Positions 40,383 to 53,081 of a DNA stretch of 64,000 bases are shown here, one piece after another. This DNA is from an uncultured Fidelibacterota bacterium. Lineage in GTDB: Bacteria > Fidelibacterota > Marinisomatia > Marinisomatales > Marinisomataceae. Position 1 is the first letter of the stretch; every line of letters begins with the position of its first letter. The translations under genes were made by a program, and so were the position numbers. The stretch lies in assembly GCA_902526795.1 (NCBI GenBank), contig CABZMF010000001.1, positions 135,458-199,457 of the forward strand, given 5' to 3'. The notes below the pieces were generated by a model, which was not told where the DNA came from, did not search any database, and saw only the letters and a program-made list of their open reading frames with translations.

Positions 40383-41549
40383 GTGAAAAATTTAATTGAG
40401 AAAATCATTGAAAATAAAATGAAGGTCATAGGTTTGATTATCATTGCTGTAGGACTTTTATTTTTTAAAGGAAATGATGACGAAGACATACTAGAAGTAT
40501 CTATTCAGAAAGTTGTAAGGAAAGATCTTTCTAGCAAGGTTGTTGCTGATGGTGTTTTAACTCCTGAGACAGAGGTAAAGTTAAGTGCTAATAATACAAC
40601 TTACATTACTGAGATTGCAGTAAAAGAAGGTGATTTTGTTAAAAAGGGAGATTTTTTAATGTCTTTAGATGACCGTCAGCAAAAAGCTGCAACAGAGGCT
40701 TCAAGAGCAAGTCTTGAAGCAGCAAAGGTGCAACTTGAACAAAGAAAAGCACAGCAAGAAAGACAAGCAAAACTTTATTCACAAGGGCTTATATCTGATC
40801 AAGAAATGGAAACTACAAATTCATCTTATGCATCTGCACTAAGTGCTTATAATGGTGCACAATCCAGACTAATTCAAGATGAGGATGCGTTGGCTAAGTT
40901 AAGGTTAATTGCACCTCAAGATGGAACTATTACTTTTATTGATGGTGAAGTTGGTGATTTAGCTCAAGGAGGAATGTTTAACCCAAGTGTACTTTTAAAA
41001 TTATCTGATTTATCAAAGATGGAGGTATATGTTAATGTTAATGAAAATGATATTGCAGATATTTCTTTAGATGATTTAGCTTTAGTTGAAGTTGATGCTT
41101 ACGATGGCAGAAATTTTAAGGGAAAAGTTAAAGAAGTAGCATACGCTTCTACAGTATCAAGTGGTGGTTCACAACAGCAAGTAACTAATTTTCAAGTAAA
41201 GATACAAATGTTAGAGGTGGTTGAAGGAATGAGGCCTGGAATGAGTGCAACTGTTGACATAATAACTGCAGAAAGATTAAATACATTAAGTGTTCCAATA
41301 CAATCTTTAACCTCATCTCGAAATGGTAAAAAGGGTACAAATGTAGTATTCGTTTTCAAGGATGGAGTTGTACAAGAAAGACTTGTTGAAACTGGTATTG
41401 TTGGTGATAGAGATTATGAAGTTCTTAAAGGATTAAATGATGATGAAGAAATTGTTACAGGTAGTTTCATAGCAATAAGTAGGGAGTTGTCAGATGGTAT
41501 GAAAGTGAAAGTCAGAGAACAAAAAAATTCTTACAGGAAACGTGACTAA
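40383..41549 (+). CDS. Periplasmic adaptor (HlyD/MacA family)
   Basis: GVLTPETEVKLSANNTTYITEIAVKEGDFVKKGDFLMSLD; coiled-coil hairpin; GMRPGMSATVDI. Confidence 0.92.
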   Translation: MKNLIEKIIENKMKVIGLIIIAVGLLFFKGNDDEDILEVSIQKVVRKDLSSKVVADGVLTPETEVKLSANNTTYITEIAVKEGDFVKKGDFLMSLDDRQQKAATEASRASLEAAKVQLEQRKAQQERQAKLYSQGLISDQEMETTNSSYASALSAYNGAQSRLIQDEDALAKLRLIAPQDGTITFIDGEVGDLAQGGMFNPSVLLKLSDLSKMEVYVNVNENDIADISLDDLALVEVDAYDGRNFKGKVKEVAYASTVSSGGSQQQVTNFQVKIQMLEVVEGMRPGMSATVDIITAERLNTLSVPIQSLTSSRNGKKGTNVVFVFKDGVVQERLVETGIVGDRDYEVLKGLNDDEEIVTGSFIAISRELSDGMKVKVREQKNSYRKRD

Positions 41550-42231
41550 GTCTAAAAAAGAAATAATTGGAATAAGATCAGTTTCTAAAATCTACAATTT
41601 AGGAGACACAGTCGTAAAAGCATTGGATAATGTTTCACTAAGTATTTTCGAAAATGATTTCATTTCTATAATGGGTCCTTCTGGTTCAGGTAAATCCACT
41701 TTAATGAATATTATCGGTTGCTTAGATGTTCCAACGAATGGATCATATAAATTTAATAATGAAAAAATTTCTGAAATGAAAGATTCACAATTAGCTGACA
41801 TTAGAAATCAAAAAATAGGCTTTGTTTTTCAAACTTTTAATTTACTTCCAAAATTAAATGCATTACAAAATGTTGAGGTTCCTTTAGTCTATTCAAATTT
41901 AAAAAGATTGAAAAGAACTGAAAAAGCAAAGGAAGCATTGAATATTGTTGGACTTTCTGACAGAATAAATCATAAACCTAATGAACTTTCTGGCGGTCAA
42001 AGACAAAGGGTTGCTATAGCAAGGGCATTAGTGAATAAACCTTCAATAATTTTAGCAGATGAACCGACAGGAAACTTAGATTCAAAAAGTGGTACTGACA
42101 TATTAAATTTTTTTGATGATTTACATAAGGCAGGTAATACATTGATTATTGTTACTCACGAACAATCAGTTGCAAAAAGAGCAAAAAGAAGAATAGAAAT
42201 TTTTGATGGTAAGATTACACTAGATGAATAA
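41542..42231 (+). CDS. ABC transporter ATP-binding protein (MacB/LolD-like)
   Basis: MGPSGSGKSTLMNIIGCLD, LSGGQRQRVAIARAL, ILADEPTGNLDS. Confidence 0.95.
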   Translation: MTKSKKEIIGIRSVSKIYNLGDTVVKALDNVSLSIFENDFISIMGPSGSGKSTLMNIIGCLDVPTNGSYKFNNEKISEMKDSQLADIRNQKIGFVFQTFNLLPKLNALQNVEVPLVYSNLKRLKRTEKAKEALNIVGLSDRINHKPNELSGGQRQRVAIARALVNKPSIILADEPTGNLDSKSGTDILNFFDDLHKAGNTLIIVTHEQSVAKRAKRRIEIFDGKITLDE

Positions 42232-43474
42232 ATTTTTTAAAAATATTCTAATCGGTTTTGAATCAATAAAATCAAACTTTACTAGAGTTTTTTTAACATC
42301 GATTGGACTAACTATTGGAATTTTTACGGTCAGTATTGTTACTGCGGCTGTATCTTCAATTGATAAAGAGTTTGCTAAGTCAATACAAAGTATTGGTAAT
42401 GATAAAATATACGTCGGTCGTATGCCTTGGTCATTTGAATTTGACTGGTGGAATTATAGAAATAGGCCAGAAATTAAAGAAGAGCAGCTTGAATATATCA
42501 ATCAATATAGTGAATATATTACTCAAACTAGCATGAAACAGAATTACTGGACACGAGCGTCCTTTGAAAACAAAGCTTCTTGGCTTCAAATGAATGGTGT
42601 TTATCCGAATTATGGAGAAATGCTAACAGGGACAAAAGTAATAAATGGTAGATTTTTTTCAGAAAACGAATGGAAATTACAAAGAAGAGTGGTTATTGTT
42701 GGAGGTAGTGTTAGAGAAGGATTTTTTGAAGGTAAAAATCCTCTTGGAAAAAAAATAAGATTGGGGGGCGTTAGTTTTGAAATTATTGGTGAATTAGAAA
42801 AAACTGGAAGTTTTACTCCCACCGGTAGTCTAGATCAAGTTATTATTATGCCATCAACAACTTTCCAAAGAATTCTTACAAGATGGACTTGGAATGAGTT
42901 TGTTCTTCAAACAAGCCCTGATAATATTAATAAAGCTAAAGAAGAGGTTAGGCTAATTATGCGAGTAGCCAGGAAATTAAAGCCAGAACAGGAAGATAAT
43001 TTTGCTGTTAATTCTGCTGATGCTTTTACAAAACAATTCAATCAAATGAAAATTGCTATTGCTGGAATGGGATTACTTGTAACAGGTATTTCATTGATAG
43101 TTTCTGGTATTGGCATAATGAATGTCATGTTTGTTTCGGTTCGTGAAAGAACTAAAGAGATTGGGTTAAGAAAAGCTATGGGAGCAACAAATATTGACAT
43201 TCTAATACAATTTCTGAGCGAAGCTATTGCAATCGCTATAATTGGAGGAGTCACTGGAATTATGCTAATTAGGTCAACATTATATTTCTTGGGAACAGCA
43301 ATTGCTTCATTTGACTTTGGAGGAATAGAAGCATCCTCAATTGATTTACAAATGGACTTTCTTCTTACATTTTATACATTTCTTGTTTGTGTTTTCTTAG
43401 GATTATTAGCTGGATTTTTTCCTGCTAGAACAGCTGCAAACTTAAACCCAATCGATGCATTGAGACATGAATAG
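42224..43474 (+). CDS. ABC transporter permease (MacB/FtsX-like)
   Basis: N-terminal TM, MacB periplasmic core, C-terminal FtsX domain VRERTKEIGLRKAMGATNIDI. Confidence 0.92.
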   Translation: MNKFFKNILIGFESIKSNFTRVFLTSIGLTIGIFTVSIVTAAVSSIDKEFAKSIQSIGNDKIYVGRMPWSFEFDWWNYRNRPEIKEEQLEYINQYSEYITQTSMKQNYWTRASFENKASWLQMNGVYPNYGEMLTGTKVINGRFFSENEWKLQRRVVIVGGSVREGFFEGKNPLGKKIRLGGVSFEIIGELEKTGSFTPTGSLDQVIIMPSTTFQRILTRWTWNEFVLQTSPDNINKAKEEVRLIMRVARKLKPEQEDNFAVNSADAFTKQFNQMKIAIAGMGLLVTGISLIVSGIGIMNVMFVSVRERTKEIGLRKAMGATNIDILIQFLSEAIAIAIIGGVTGIMLIRSTLYFLGTAIASFDFGGIEASSIDLQMDFLLTFYTFLVCVFLGLLAGFFPARTAANLNPIDALRHE

Positions 43475-44729
43475 AATAATAAATTATTTGATAGACGTTG
43501 TTCGAGGTGTACTATTTTATTTTAGCCAAACCAAGCTTAGAACTGCTCTAACTTTGCTCGGAATAACTGTTGGTGTGTCATCAATTATAGCAATCATGAC
43601 GGTTTTAGCTACTTTCGAGAAATCAACAGATCAAGTTGTTGCTGATGTTAGAACCAATGTATTCTATATAACTAGAGAAAATCCAATTGAGGTTAGTTTT
43701 GGAAATAATAATAAATGGGCAAGAAATAAGCCCAAAATTACTTGGAGTGAGTACGAGCAATTAAAACGAAGTTTAAAACTTACAAAAAATATGTCAGCAG
43801 TAGTTTCGGAAGAGCCAAGTGATAGAACTTTTAGTGTTGGAAAAAAAGAATTTAAAAGCCGTTTACAAAGTTTTTGGGCAGCAGATGGTGACATGCTGTC
43901 ACTTTATAAATATGACATTGTTGACGGAAGAAATATCCAGAATATTGATATTCAAAATCGAAGTAGAGTTGCAATAATTGGTTCCGCAATTAAAAAAGAA
44001 CTTTTTCCTTTTGTCAATCCTGTAGGTAAAGAAATAAAAATTGATAACATACCTTTTGAAATAATTGCTTTAACAGATGAAAAAGGTGAAATAGCTGGTC
44101 AAAGCATGGATAGCATGGTAGGAATTCCTATTTCAACTTATTTAAAATATTTTGGTGGCAAATGGAATAGAACTGATTTACAACTCGTTCTCGAATCAGA
44201 TTCAGTAGAAAACATTGATAATGCTACCGATGAAGCAATTGGTGTTTTTAGGGCAATTAGAAAGATTCCTCCAGGTCAACCAAATAACTTTTATATTGCT
44301 ACTAATGATCAGTTAATGGACACTTTTGGTGAATTTACAAGTTATTTAAAAACTTTCATTGGTCTTATAACTGGTATTTCTTTATTGGTTGCTGGAATTG
44401 GTATAGCAAACATTATGCTCGTATCATTAAATGAAAGAATTAAGGAAATTGGTATTAGAAAAGCATTGGGTGCAAGAAGAAGTGATATATTTATGCAATT
44501 TTTGATTGAGGCTATTTTAATATCAATTCTTGGAGGGTTAGTTGGAATAGTGTTGGGTTTATCATTTGGGAATATTGTTGCATTATTTTTAGAACAAGAT
44601 CCTGTAATCCCTTTTGAGTGGGTTTTTTACAGCTTACAAATTTGTGCATCTATGGGTATAATTTTTGGTCTTTATCCAGCAATTAGAGCTTCACGACTTA
44701 ATCCAATTGACTCAATGCGATATGACTAA
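43467..44729 (+). CDS. ABC transporter permease (MacB/FtsX-like)
   Basis: LNERIKEIGIRKALGARRSDI; same architecture as preceding gene. Confidence 0.92.
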   Translation: MNRIINYLIDVVRGVLFYFSQTKLRTALTLLGITVGVSSIIAIMTVLATFEKSTDQVVADVRTNVFYITRENPIEVSFGNNNKWARNKPKITWSEYEQLKRSLKLTKNMSAVVSEEPSDRTFSVGKKEFKSRLQSFWAADGDMLSLYKYDIVDGRNIQNIDIQNRSRVAIIGSAIKKELFPFVNPVGKEIKIDNIPFEIIALTDEKGEIAGQSMDSMVGIPISTYLKYFGGKWNRTDLQLVLESDSVENIDNATDEAIGVFRAIRKIPPGQPNNFYIATNDQLMDTFGEFTSYLKTFIGLITGISLLVAGIGIANIMLVSLNERIKEIGIRKALGARRSDIFMQFLIEAILISILGGLVGIVLGLSFGNIVALFLEQDPVIPFEWVFYSLQICASMGIIFGLYPAIRASRLNPIDSMRYD

Positions 44730-44789
44730 TTTTCATGGCCTTTTCCTTGATGTAATGTTTCATTTCATCTAAATTATTAGGAGTAATTT

Positions 44790-45097
44790 ATGTCTAAAAA
44801 AAATAAAATTTCCAAACAAGAAGTAAAGAAAATTGCTGAATTATCAAGGCTATCACTTTCTAGCGAAGAGCTGAAGAAGCGCACAGAAGATATGAATAAT
44901 ATTCTTAATTATATGGATACTCTAAATGAGATAGACACGAAAGACGTAAAAGAGCTTTATAATGTAAATGATATGAATAATTCTCTTCGTAATGATACTT
45001 TTGATAGTCCTTTAGACAAAAAAGTTGTTTTAAAAAATAGTCCAAATTCTAATAATGATTACATTGAAGTTCCACTTACAGTTAAAAAGGAAAGCCA

Positions 45098-45101
<4 letters not shown>
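44790..45101 (+). CDS. gatC: Asp-tRNA(Asn)/Glu-tRNA(Gln) amidotransferase subunit C
   Basis: KIAELSRLSLSSEELKKRTEDMNNILNYMDTLNEIDTKDV. Confidence 0.9.
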
Positions 45102-47378
<2,277 letters not shown>

Positions 47379-47380
47379 AA

Positions 47381-48202
47381 ATGAATAAAGTTATTTTAGA
47401 TAAAATCACTTTTGGTGATAGCTCAATACCATTTATCGGTGGTCCTTGTGTAATTGAAAGTAGAGATCATTGTTTGAGTGTAGCTGAAAAGATAGTTGAA
47501 GTTACTTCAAAGTTAAATATCCCATTTATTTTTAAAAGTTCTTTTGATAAAGCAAATAGAACGTCAATATCATCATTTCGAGGCAATGGTCTAAATGCTG
47601 GGCTTAAGATTTTAGAAGAAATTAAGCATTCATTTGATATCCCAGTTACAACAGATATTCATTTACCCGAACATGCAAATGCAGTTAGTGATGTTGTTGA
47701 TATTATTCAAATACCTGCATTTCTTTGTAGACAAACTGACCTATTAATAGCAGCAGCAAAAACCGGTAAAGTAGTTAATGTAAAAAAAGGTCAATTTTTA
47801 TCTCCATATAAGGTTGAGAATATTATTAAGAAGTTAGAAGATAATGGTAATAAAAATATTTTAGTTACTGAAAGGGGTAATACATTTGGTTTTGATAGTT
47901 TAGTAACTGATATAAGATCTATTTCAATTATGAAAAAATTTGGATATCCAGTTATTTTTGATGCAACACACAGTGCTCAAATACCTGGTAGCCATGAAAA
48001 TACAACTGGTGGAAACAGAGAATATATACCATCACAAACATTTGCTGCAGTTTCAGCCGGAGCAGATGGAATTTTTATGGAAGTACATAATGATGTTAAT
48101 AATGCTTTAAGTGATGCAAGTACACAGTGGCCTTTAGAAAAATTAGAGAATATACTTAAATCTATTCTAGCTTTTAGACAAACCTATTTGAAATATGGAT
48201 AA
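47381..48202 (+). CDS. kdsA: 3-deoxy-8-phosphooctulonate synthase
   Basis: GGPCVIESRDH, FKSSFDKANRTSISSFRG, FDATHSAQIPG. Confidence 0.95.
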   Translation: MNKVILDKITFGDSSIPFIGGPCVIESRDHCLSVAEKIVEVTSKLNIPFIFKSSFDKANRTSISSFRGNGLNAGLKILEEIKHSFDIPVTTDIHLPEHANAVSDVVDIIQIPAFLCRQTDLLIAAAKTGKVVNVKKGQFLSPYKVENIIKKLEDNGNKNILVTERGNTFGFDSLVTDIRSISIMKKFGYPVIFDATHSAQIPGSHENTTGGNREYIPSQTFAAVSAGADGIFMEVHNDVNNALSDASTQWPLEKLENILKSILAFRQTYLKYG

Positions 48203-48737
48203 AAAATTAAAAAATCAACTTTCTCAAATCAAACTTTTGATATGTGATATTGACGGAGTACTAACAGATGGTTCTTTTACTAAAAGTACTTCTGGCGATG
48301 AACTAAGATCCTTTAATGCTCTTGACGGTGTTGGTTTTGTTGTGTTAAGACTATTGAATCTTAATATCAAAACAGCATGGATAACTGGTAGAGAATCAAT
48401 TACCACTACACAAAGAGCTGAGGAATTACAAATAGATGAAGTTTTTAATGGAGTTATTCGAAAAATTGATGCATATAATGAATTAAAGAAAAAATATAAT
48501 CTATACGACAATGAAATATGTTTTATTGGAGATGATATTATTGATATACCAATTCTAGAAAAAGTAGGGTTCTCTGTATCAGTACCAAACGCTCCAAAGT
48601 ATATATCTAATTATTCACACTATATTACCTCATTAGAGGGAGGTAAGGGAGCAGTAAGAGAAGTGATTGATTTACTTATAGAATCTAGAGGAGATTTCAC
48701 TTCAAAATTAGATGAACTACTTAAAGAACTTAGATGA
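48195..48737 (+). CDS. kdsC: KDO-8-phosphate phosphatase (HAD family)
   Basis: LLICDIDGVLTDGSF, TGRES, FIGDDIIDIPIL. Confidence 0.92.
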   Translation: MDKKLKNQLSQIKLLICDIDGVLTDGSFTKSTSGDELRSFNALDGVGFVVLRLLNLNIKTAWITGRESITTTQRAEELQIDEVFNGVIRKIDAYNELKKKYNLYDNEICFIGDDIIDIPILEKVGFSVSVPNAPKYISNYSHYITSLEGGKGAVREVIDLLIESRGDFTSKLDELLKELR

Positions 48738-49264
48738 TAATTAATTTTTACAAAATTGTCTTTCTTTTTTTAATTATAATGTGCATTTCATGTTCACAAA
48801 ATGAATCATCAGATAATTCAACAAAAGATGTTCACGATCAATTATCCTCAAATGTTGAAATTACTCTTACAAAAAAAGGAAATGTTACTGCAAAAATTAA
48901 ATCTCAAATTCTTAAGAAGGATAATCAGTCCCTTCAACTTGAATTATATGATAATGTTAATGTCAATTTATTCGATAAAAATTTTAACCAAAAGTCATTA
49001 ATCAAATCTGAATCAGCAATTGTAAATGAAAAAGAAAATAAAATTAAAGCTTATGGAAATGTTGAAGTAGTATCAAATGATGGTAAAGTTCTGAAAACTG
49101 ACTCTCTTTCTTGGGATAATAATTCTGATAAAATATATACTGATGCTAATTTGGAATTTATTACATCAGATACAGATACTTTATATGGTACTGGTTTTGA
49201 GTCAAATATTGATTTAACTGAGTGGAGTATTTTAAAACCTAAAGGAAGCGTAACAAATGACTAA
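48734..49264 (+). CDS. lptC: LPS export protein LptC-like, predicted lipoprotein
   Basis: Lipobox-like CISCSQ; beta-rich LptC-like repeat region; between kdsC and lptB. Confidence 0.75.
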   Translation: MIINFYKIVFLFLIIMCISCSQNESSDNSTKDVHDQLSSNVEITLTKKGNVTAKIKSQILKKDNQSLQLELYDNVNVNLFDKNFNQKSLIKSESAIVNEKENKIKAYGNVEVVSNDGKVLKTDSLSWDNNSDKIYTDANLEFITSDTDTLYGTGFESNIDLTEWSILKPKGSVTND

Positions 49265-49988
49265 AGTTTTAAAAGCTAAAAATCTTGTAAAAAGATATGG
49301 TGACTTTTATGCAGTTAATGATATTGATTTAAATTTAAAAAAAGGGGAGGTTGTTGGACTTTTAGGACCAAATGGTGCAGGGAAAACAACAACTTTTTAC
49401 ATGATTACTGGGATGATAAGACCATCATCTGGAAATATTTTTTTTGGGGATAAAAATATTACTAAATCTCCAATGTACAGAAGAGCAAGAATGGGAATTG
49501 GATATTTAGCTCAGGAGCCATCAATTTTCAGTAAGTTAAGTGTTGAAGATAATTTAAAAATTGTACTTGAAACTATTATTCAAGATAAAGAAGAGCAGAA
49601 TCAACTCATCAATAAACTATTAAAAGAATTTAATATTTCTCACATCAAAAATAATCTTGGAGCTGGTTTATCTGGTGGTGAAAGACGAAGAGTTGAAATA
49701 TGTCGTACATTAGCGTTAAAGCCCGATTTTGTTTTACTTGATGAACCATTCGCAGGTGTTGATCCTATTGCAGTTGAAGATATACAACAAATGATTATAT
49801 CTTTAAAAAAACAGAATATTGGTGTACTAATTACAGATCATAACGTTAGGGAAACACTATCAATAACTGATAGATCATATCTTTTATATAGTGGAAAGAT
49901 CCTAAAATCCGGAGATGCTGAGACCCTCGCAAATGATGAAGAAGTAAGAAGAATATACTTGGGTAAAAATTTTAAATTAAATCAATGA
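49257..49988 (+). CDS. lptB: LPS export ABC transporter ATP-binding protein
   Basis: GLLGPNGAGKTTTFYMITGMIRPSSG, LSGGERRRVEICRTLA, DEPFAGVDPIAV. Confidence 0.95.
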   Translation: MTKVLKAKNLVKRYGDFYAVNDIDLNLKKGEVVGLLGPNGAGKTTTFYMITGMIRPSSGNIFFGDKNITKSPMYRRARMGIGYLAQEPSIFSKLSVEDNLKIVLETIIQDKEEQNQLINKLLKEFNISHIKNNLGAGLSGGERRRVEICRTLALKPDFVLLDEPFAGVDPIAVEDIQQMIISLKKQNIGVLITDHNVRETLSITDRSYLLYSGKILKSGDAETLANDEEVRRIYLGKNFKLNQ

Positions 49989-51274
49989 GTAAATTTTCTA
50001 CAAAATTAAAACAAAAACAATCTATAGTTCCCCAGCAAATTATAAAATCAAGATTGCTTGAACTTTCAGTAGATGAATTGGAAAAAGATTTAGAAAACGA
50101 AATTCAGATTAATCCTGTTCTCGAGGAAAAAAGTATTGAAGAATCAAAATCAGGTACTCATTCTGACCCATTTCTTAATCAAAGTAGCTATGAATTATTT
50201 TTAGCTAATATTCCTCAAACTATTGATGTAAGTGATGACTTAATTGCACAGATTGATACATTAGATTTAGATATCAAATCGAAAGCAGTAGCAAAGGACA
50301 TCATTTATAATTTAGATAAAAATGGATTTTTAGATATTGAACTTGAGTTAATAGCAGATAACCATAATTTTGATATTAATTTTATTGAGAATGTAAGAAA
50401 AAGAGTTATGCAGTTGATACCTTCAGGTGTTGGTAGCAAAGATTTACAAGAATATCTCATTCATCAAATTGGGGATAAAGGTAGTTTAGCCAATGAAATA
50501 GTAAAAAATTATTTTGATGAATTTTTAAATCAAGACAAATACAAAATTAAAGAAAAAATAAAATGCAACAATGAAGATTTAGATAATGCTTTATCAATTA
50601 TTTCTGAGCAAAATTTTTCACCTTTATTAGATAATGATCTGGGAGATGAAAATGTTATGCCTGATGCGATTGTAAAGCAAAAAGATGATCAATGGTTAAT
50701 TTTAATAAACGATAGATTTTTGAATAAATACCAGATTTCTCGAGATTATTTTAATGCTGCAATGAGCTCAAAATCCTCAAAAGAAGAGAAATCATTTTTA
50801 AAAAATCATATAAGCAATGCTCAAAACATTTTAGATACATTGGATTATAGATCAACCATTCTTAAAAACGTGATTGAGCAAATACTCCTCGTTCAAGGAG
50901 ATTATTTATCTGGTAAGTCTGATTTTTTAAACCCATTAAAATTAGAAGACATTGCAAATAAAATTGGTAAAGATATTTCTAGTGTTAGTCGAGTTATAAA
51001 AAATAAGTTTATTGATTCTCCACTTGGATTAGTTAGTTTGAAGGGTTTATTTTCAAATGCTCTAATAAAAAAATCAGGTGAAATCACTTCATCAAATGAG
51101 CTCAAAAAAATGATTAGCAATTTAATTAACTTAGAAGATAAAAATAATCCAATATCAGATTCAAACATAGTTGAAAAATTAAAAGAAAATGATTTTCTAG
51201 TTGCTCGTAGAACAGTTGCAAAATATAGAAAGTTATTGGGTATTAAAAATGTAAATCATAGGAAAGAAAAATGA
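49985..51274 (+). CDS. rpoN: RNA polymerase sigma-54 factor
   Basis: N-terminal Q/L-rich region, LEDIANKIGKDISSVSRVIKNKFIDSPLG, RpoN-box VARRTVAKYRKLLGI. Confidence 0.93.
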   Translation: MSKFSTKLKQKQSIVPQQIIKSRLLELSVDELEKDLENEIQINPVLEEKSIEESKSGTHSDPFLNQSSYELFLANIPQTIDVSDDLIAQIDTLDLDIKSKAVAKDIIYNLDKNGFLDIELELIADNHNFDINFIENVRKRVMQLIPSGVGSKDLQEYLIHQIGDKGSLANEIVKNYFDEFLNQDKYKIKEKIKCNNEDLDNALSIISEQNFSPLLDNDLGDENVMPDAIVKQKDDQWLILINDRFLNKYQISRDYFNAAMSSKSSKEEKSFLKNHISNAQNILDTLDYRSTILKNVIEQILLVQGDYLSGKSDFLNPLKLEDIANKIGKDISSVSRVIKNKFIDSPLGLVSLKGLFSNALIKKSGEITSSNELKKMISNLINLEDKNNPISDSNIVEKLKENDFLVARRTVAKYRKLLGIKNVNHRKEK

Positions 51275-52194
51275 GTGTTAAGCATTGCATAAAGGTTGAT
51301 GATTTCAGTTCCTCTGAAATTTTAGACTTATTTCATCTTGCATCAGAATTAAAATTAAAGTACAGAAAAAAAGAAAACTATCAACCTTTTAAAAATCACT
51401 CTATGGCAATGATATTTGCTAAACCTTCAGCTAGAACTAGAGTTTCTTTTGAAACAGGTTTTGCTTGGATGGGTGGGCATGCAATTTATTTGGCACCACA
51501 AGATATTGGCTTAGGCACTAGAGAAAGCGCTTCAGATTTAGCACAACTTTTAAGTAGATATAATGATATGATTATGGCAAGGGTTTTTAGTCATAGTGAT
51601 ATGCTGGAATTTGAAAGGCATGCAACTGTTCCCGTTATAAATGGATTAACTGATTATAATCATCCTTGTCAGATTCTTACGGACATGTTTACAATTTGGG
51701 AACAAAAGAAAGATAGTTTTCAAGATTTAAAAATTGTTTATGTTGGTGATGGTAATAATATTGTTAATTCATGGATCAGACTTGCTTCAATTTTGCCATT
51801 TGAATTTACATGTATCTGTCCTGAAGGTTATGAGCCAGATGCTGATACAATTACGTACGCTAAATCTAAAAGTCTATCTACAATAAATATTTCTAATTTT
51901 CCAGAAGATGGCGTCAAAGATGCGGATGTGATTTATACAGATGTATGGGCGTCAATGGGTCAGAAAGAAGAGACTAATAAAAGAATGAAAATATTTTCTC
52001 CTTATCAGGTCAATAGAGAATTAGTGAACCATGCGAAAGATAATTATATGTTTATGCATTGTTTACCGGCTGAAAGAGGTAGAGAAGTTACAGATGAAAT
52101 AATTGATTCATCAAATTCAGTAGTATTTGAGCAAGCAGAAAACAGATTACATACTCAAAATGCTATTATGGTTTCTCTTGCAAATAAAGCATAG
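51271..52194 (+). CDS. argF: Ornithine carbamoyltransferase
   Basis: FAKPSARTRVSFETGFAWMGGHAIYL, DYNHPCQILTDMFTI, MHCLPAERG. Confidence 0.93.
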   Translation: MSVKHCIKVDDFSSSEILDLFHLASELKLKYRKKENYQPFKNHSMAMIFAKPSARTRVSFETGFAWMGGHAIYLAPQDIGLGTRESASDLAQLLSRYNDMIMARVFSHSDMLEFERHATVPVINGLTDYNHPCQILTDMFTIWEQKKDSFQDLKIVYVGDGNNIVNSWIRLASILPFEFTCICPEGYEPDADTITYAKSKSLSTINISNFPEDGVKDADVIYTDVWASMGQKEETNKRMKIFSPYQVNRELVNHAKDNYMFMHCLPAERGREVTDEIIDSSNSVVFEQAENRLHTQNAIMVSLANKA

Positions 52195-52926
52195 CTAAAT
52201 GCTGTAAATCGAAATTGATTCACCATCATACTTAGCATAATTAAAATCTTGTTCAGAACAATCATCAAGTATTATTAATTGTTTTTTGTTGTAATTAAAA
52301 TTAAATGAATGATGATAATGACCCATAATAACTACATCTGAACCTTCATTCCATTTCGATTTAGCATAGTTAATTAATTCTTTATGAATATTATCAAGTT
52401 TTTCTTGGTTTACTTTGTGTGAATCTTTTCTTTCGTAAGATATTTTTTTTGCAATATATAAAGCAAATTTTTTTGGTAGTAGGGAATAGAAAAATCTAAA
52501 AACTTCAGTCCTCAAAACAAATTTTAAGACTTTATATCCTTTATCCCATGATAAAATACCATCACCATGAGTGACATATATTTTTTTTTGACCAATAGAT
52601 AAAACTTGATCATTCAAAAATACTTCATTTGTTTTTGAACGAAACTCATTTCCTATCCAATAATCATGATTTCCGGCGATGAAATAGATTTCAATCCCTT
52701 TTTTCTTTATTTTTTCAAGTAAAGAAAAAATTTCTTCAAAATAATTTGGATTATTTTTTTCATATTCAAAATAATAATCAAAAAAATCACCCATAATAAA
52801 TATACTTCCACCATCGTCTTCAATTAGGTCTATGAATTCCATCATCTTTTCTAGTTTTTTTTGATTTGACAGCGTAGAAAAAGGGGAAAAGTGATTATCT
52901 CCAAAAAAATAGATTGGTAATTGCAT
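52195..52926 (-). CDS. lpxH: UDP-2,3-diacylglucosamine diphosphatase-like metallophosphoesterase
   Basis: FGDNHFSPF, IMGDFFDYYF, IAGNHDYWIG, VMGHYHHSF. Confidence 0.8.
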   Translation of the reverse strand: MQLPIYFFGDNHFSPFSTLSNQKKLEKMMEFIDLIEDDGGSIFIMGDFFDYYFEYEKNNPNYFEEIFSLLEKIKKKGIEIYFIAGNHDYWIGNEFRSKTNEVFLNDQVLSIGQKKIYVTHGDGILSWDKGYKVLKFVLRTEVFRFFYSLLPKKFALYIAKKISYERKDSHKVNQEKLDNIHKELINYAKSKWNEGSDVVIMGHYHHSFNFNYNKKQLIILDDCSEQDFNYAKYDGESISIYSI

Positions 52927-53002
52927 TAAAAAACTTAATCTTTTATAAAAATTGCATCAATAGATTAATATTTTAAATTTTTTGTTTTAAATTGTATTAT
53001 AA

Positions 53003-53048
53003 TTTGCAATAAATTATTTGTGTATTATCTTTTGCAATAAATTATTTG
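53003..53048. repeat. Two perfect 18-bp direct repeats TTTGCAATAAATTATTTG (53003-53020 and 53031-53048)
   Basis: Read directly; 28-bp period, upstream of the 53082 CDS. Confidence 0.9.
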
Positions 53049-53081
53049 AAACAAAATCAATTTTTTAACTTATAAAATCAT

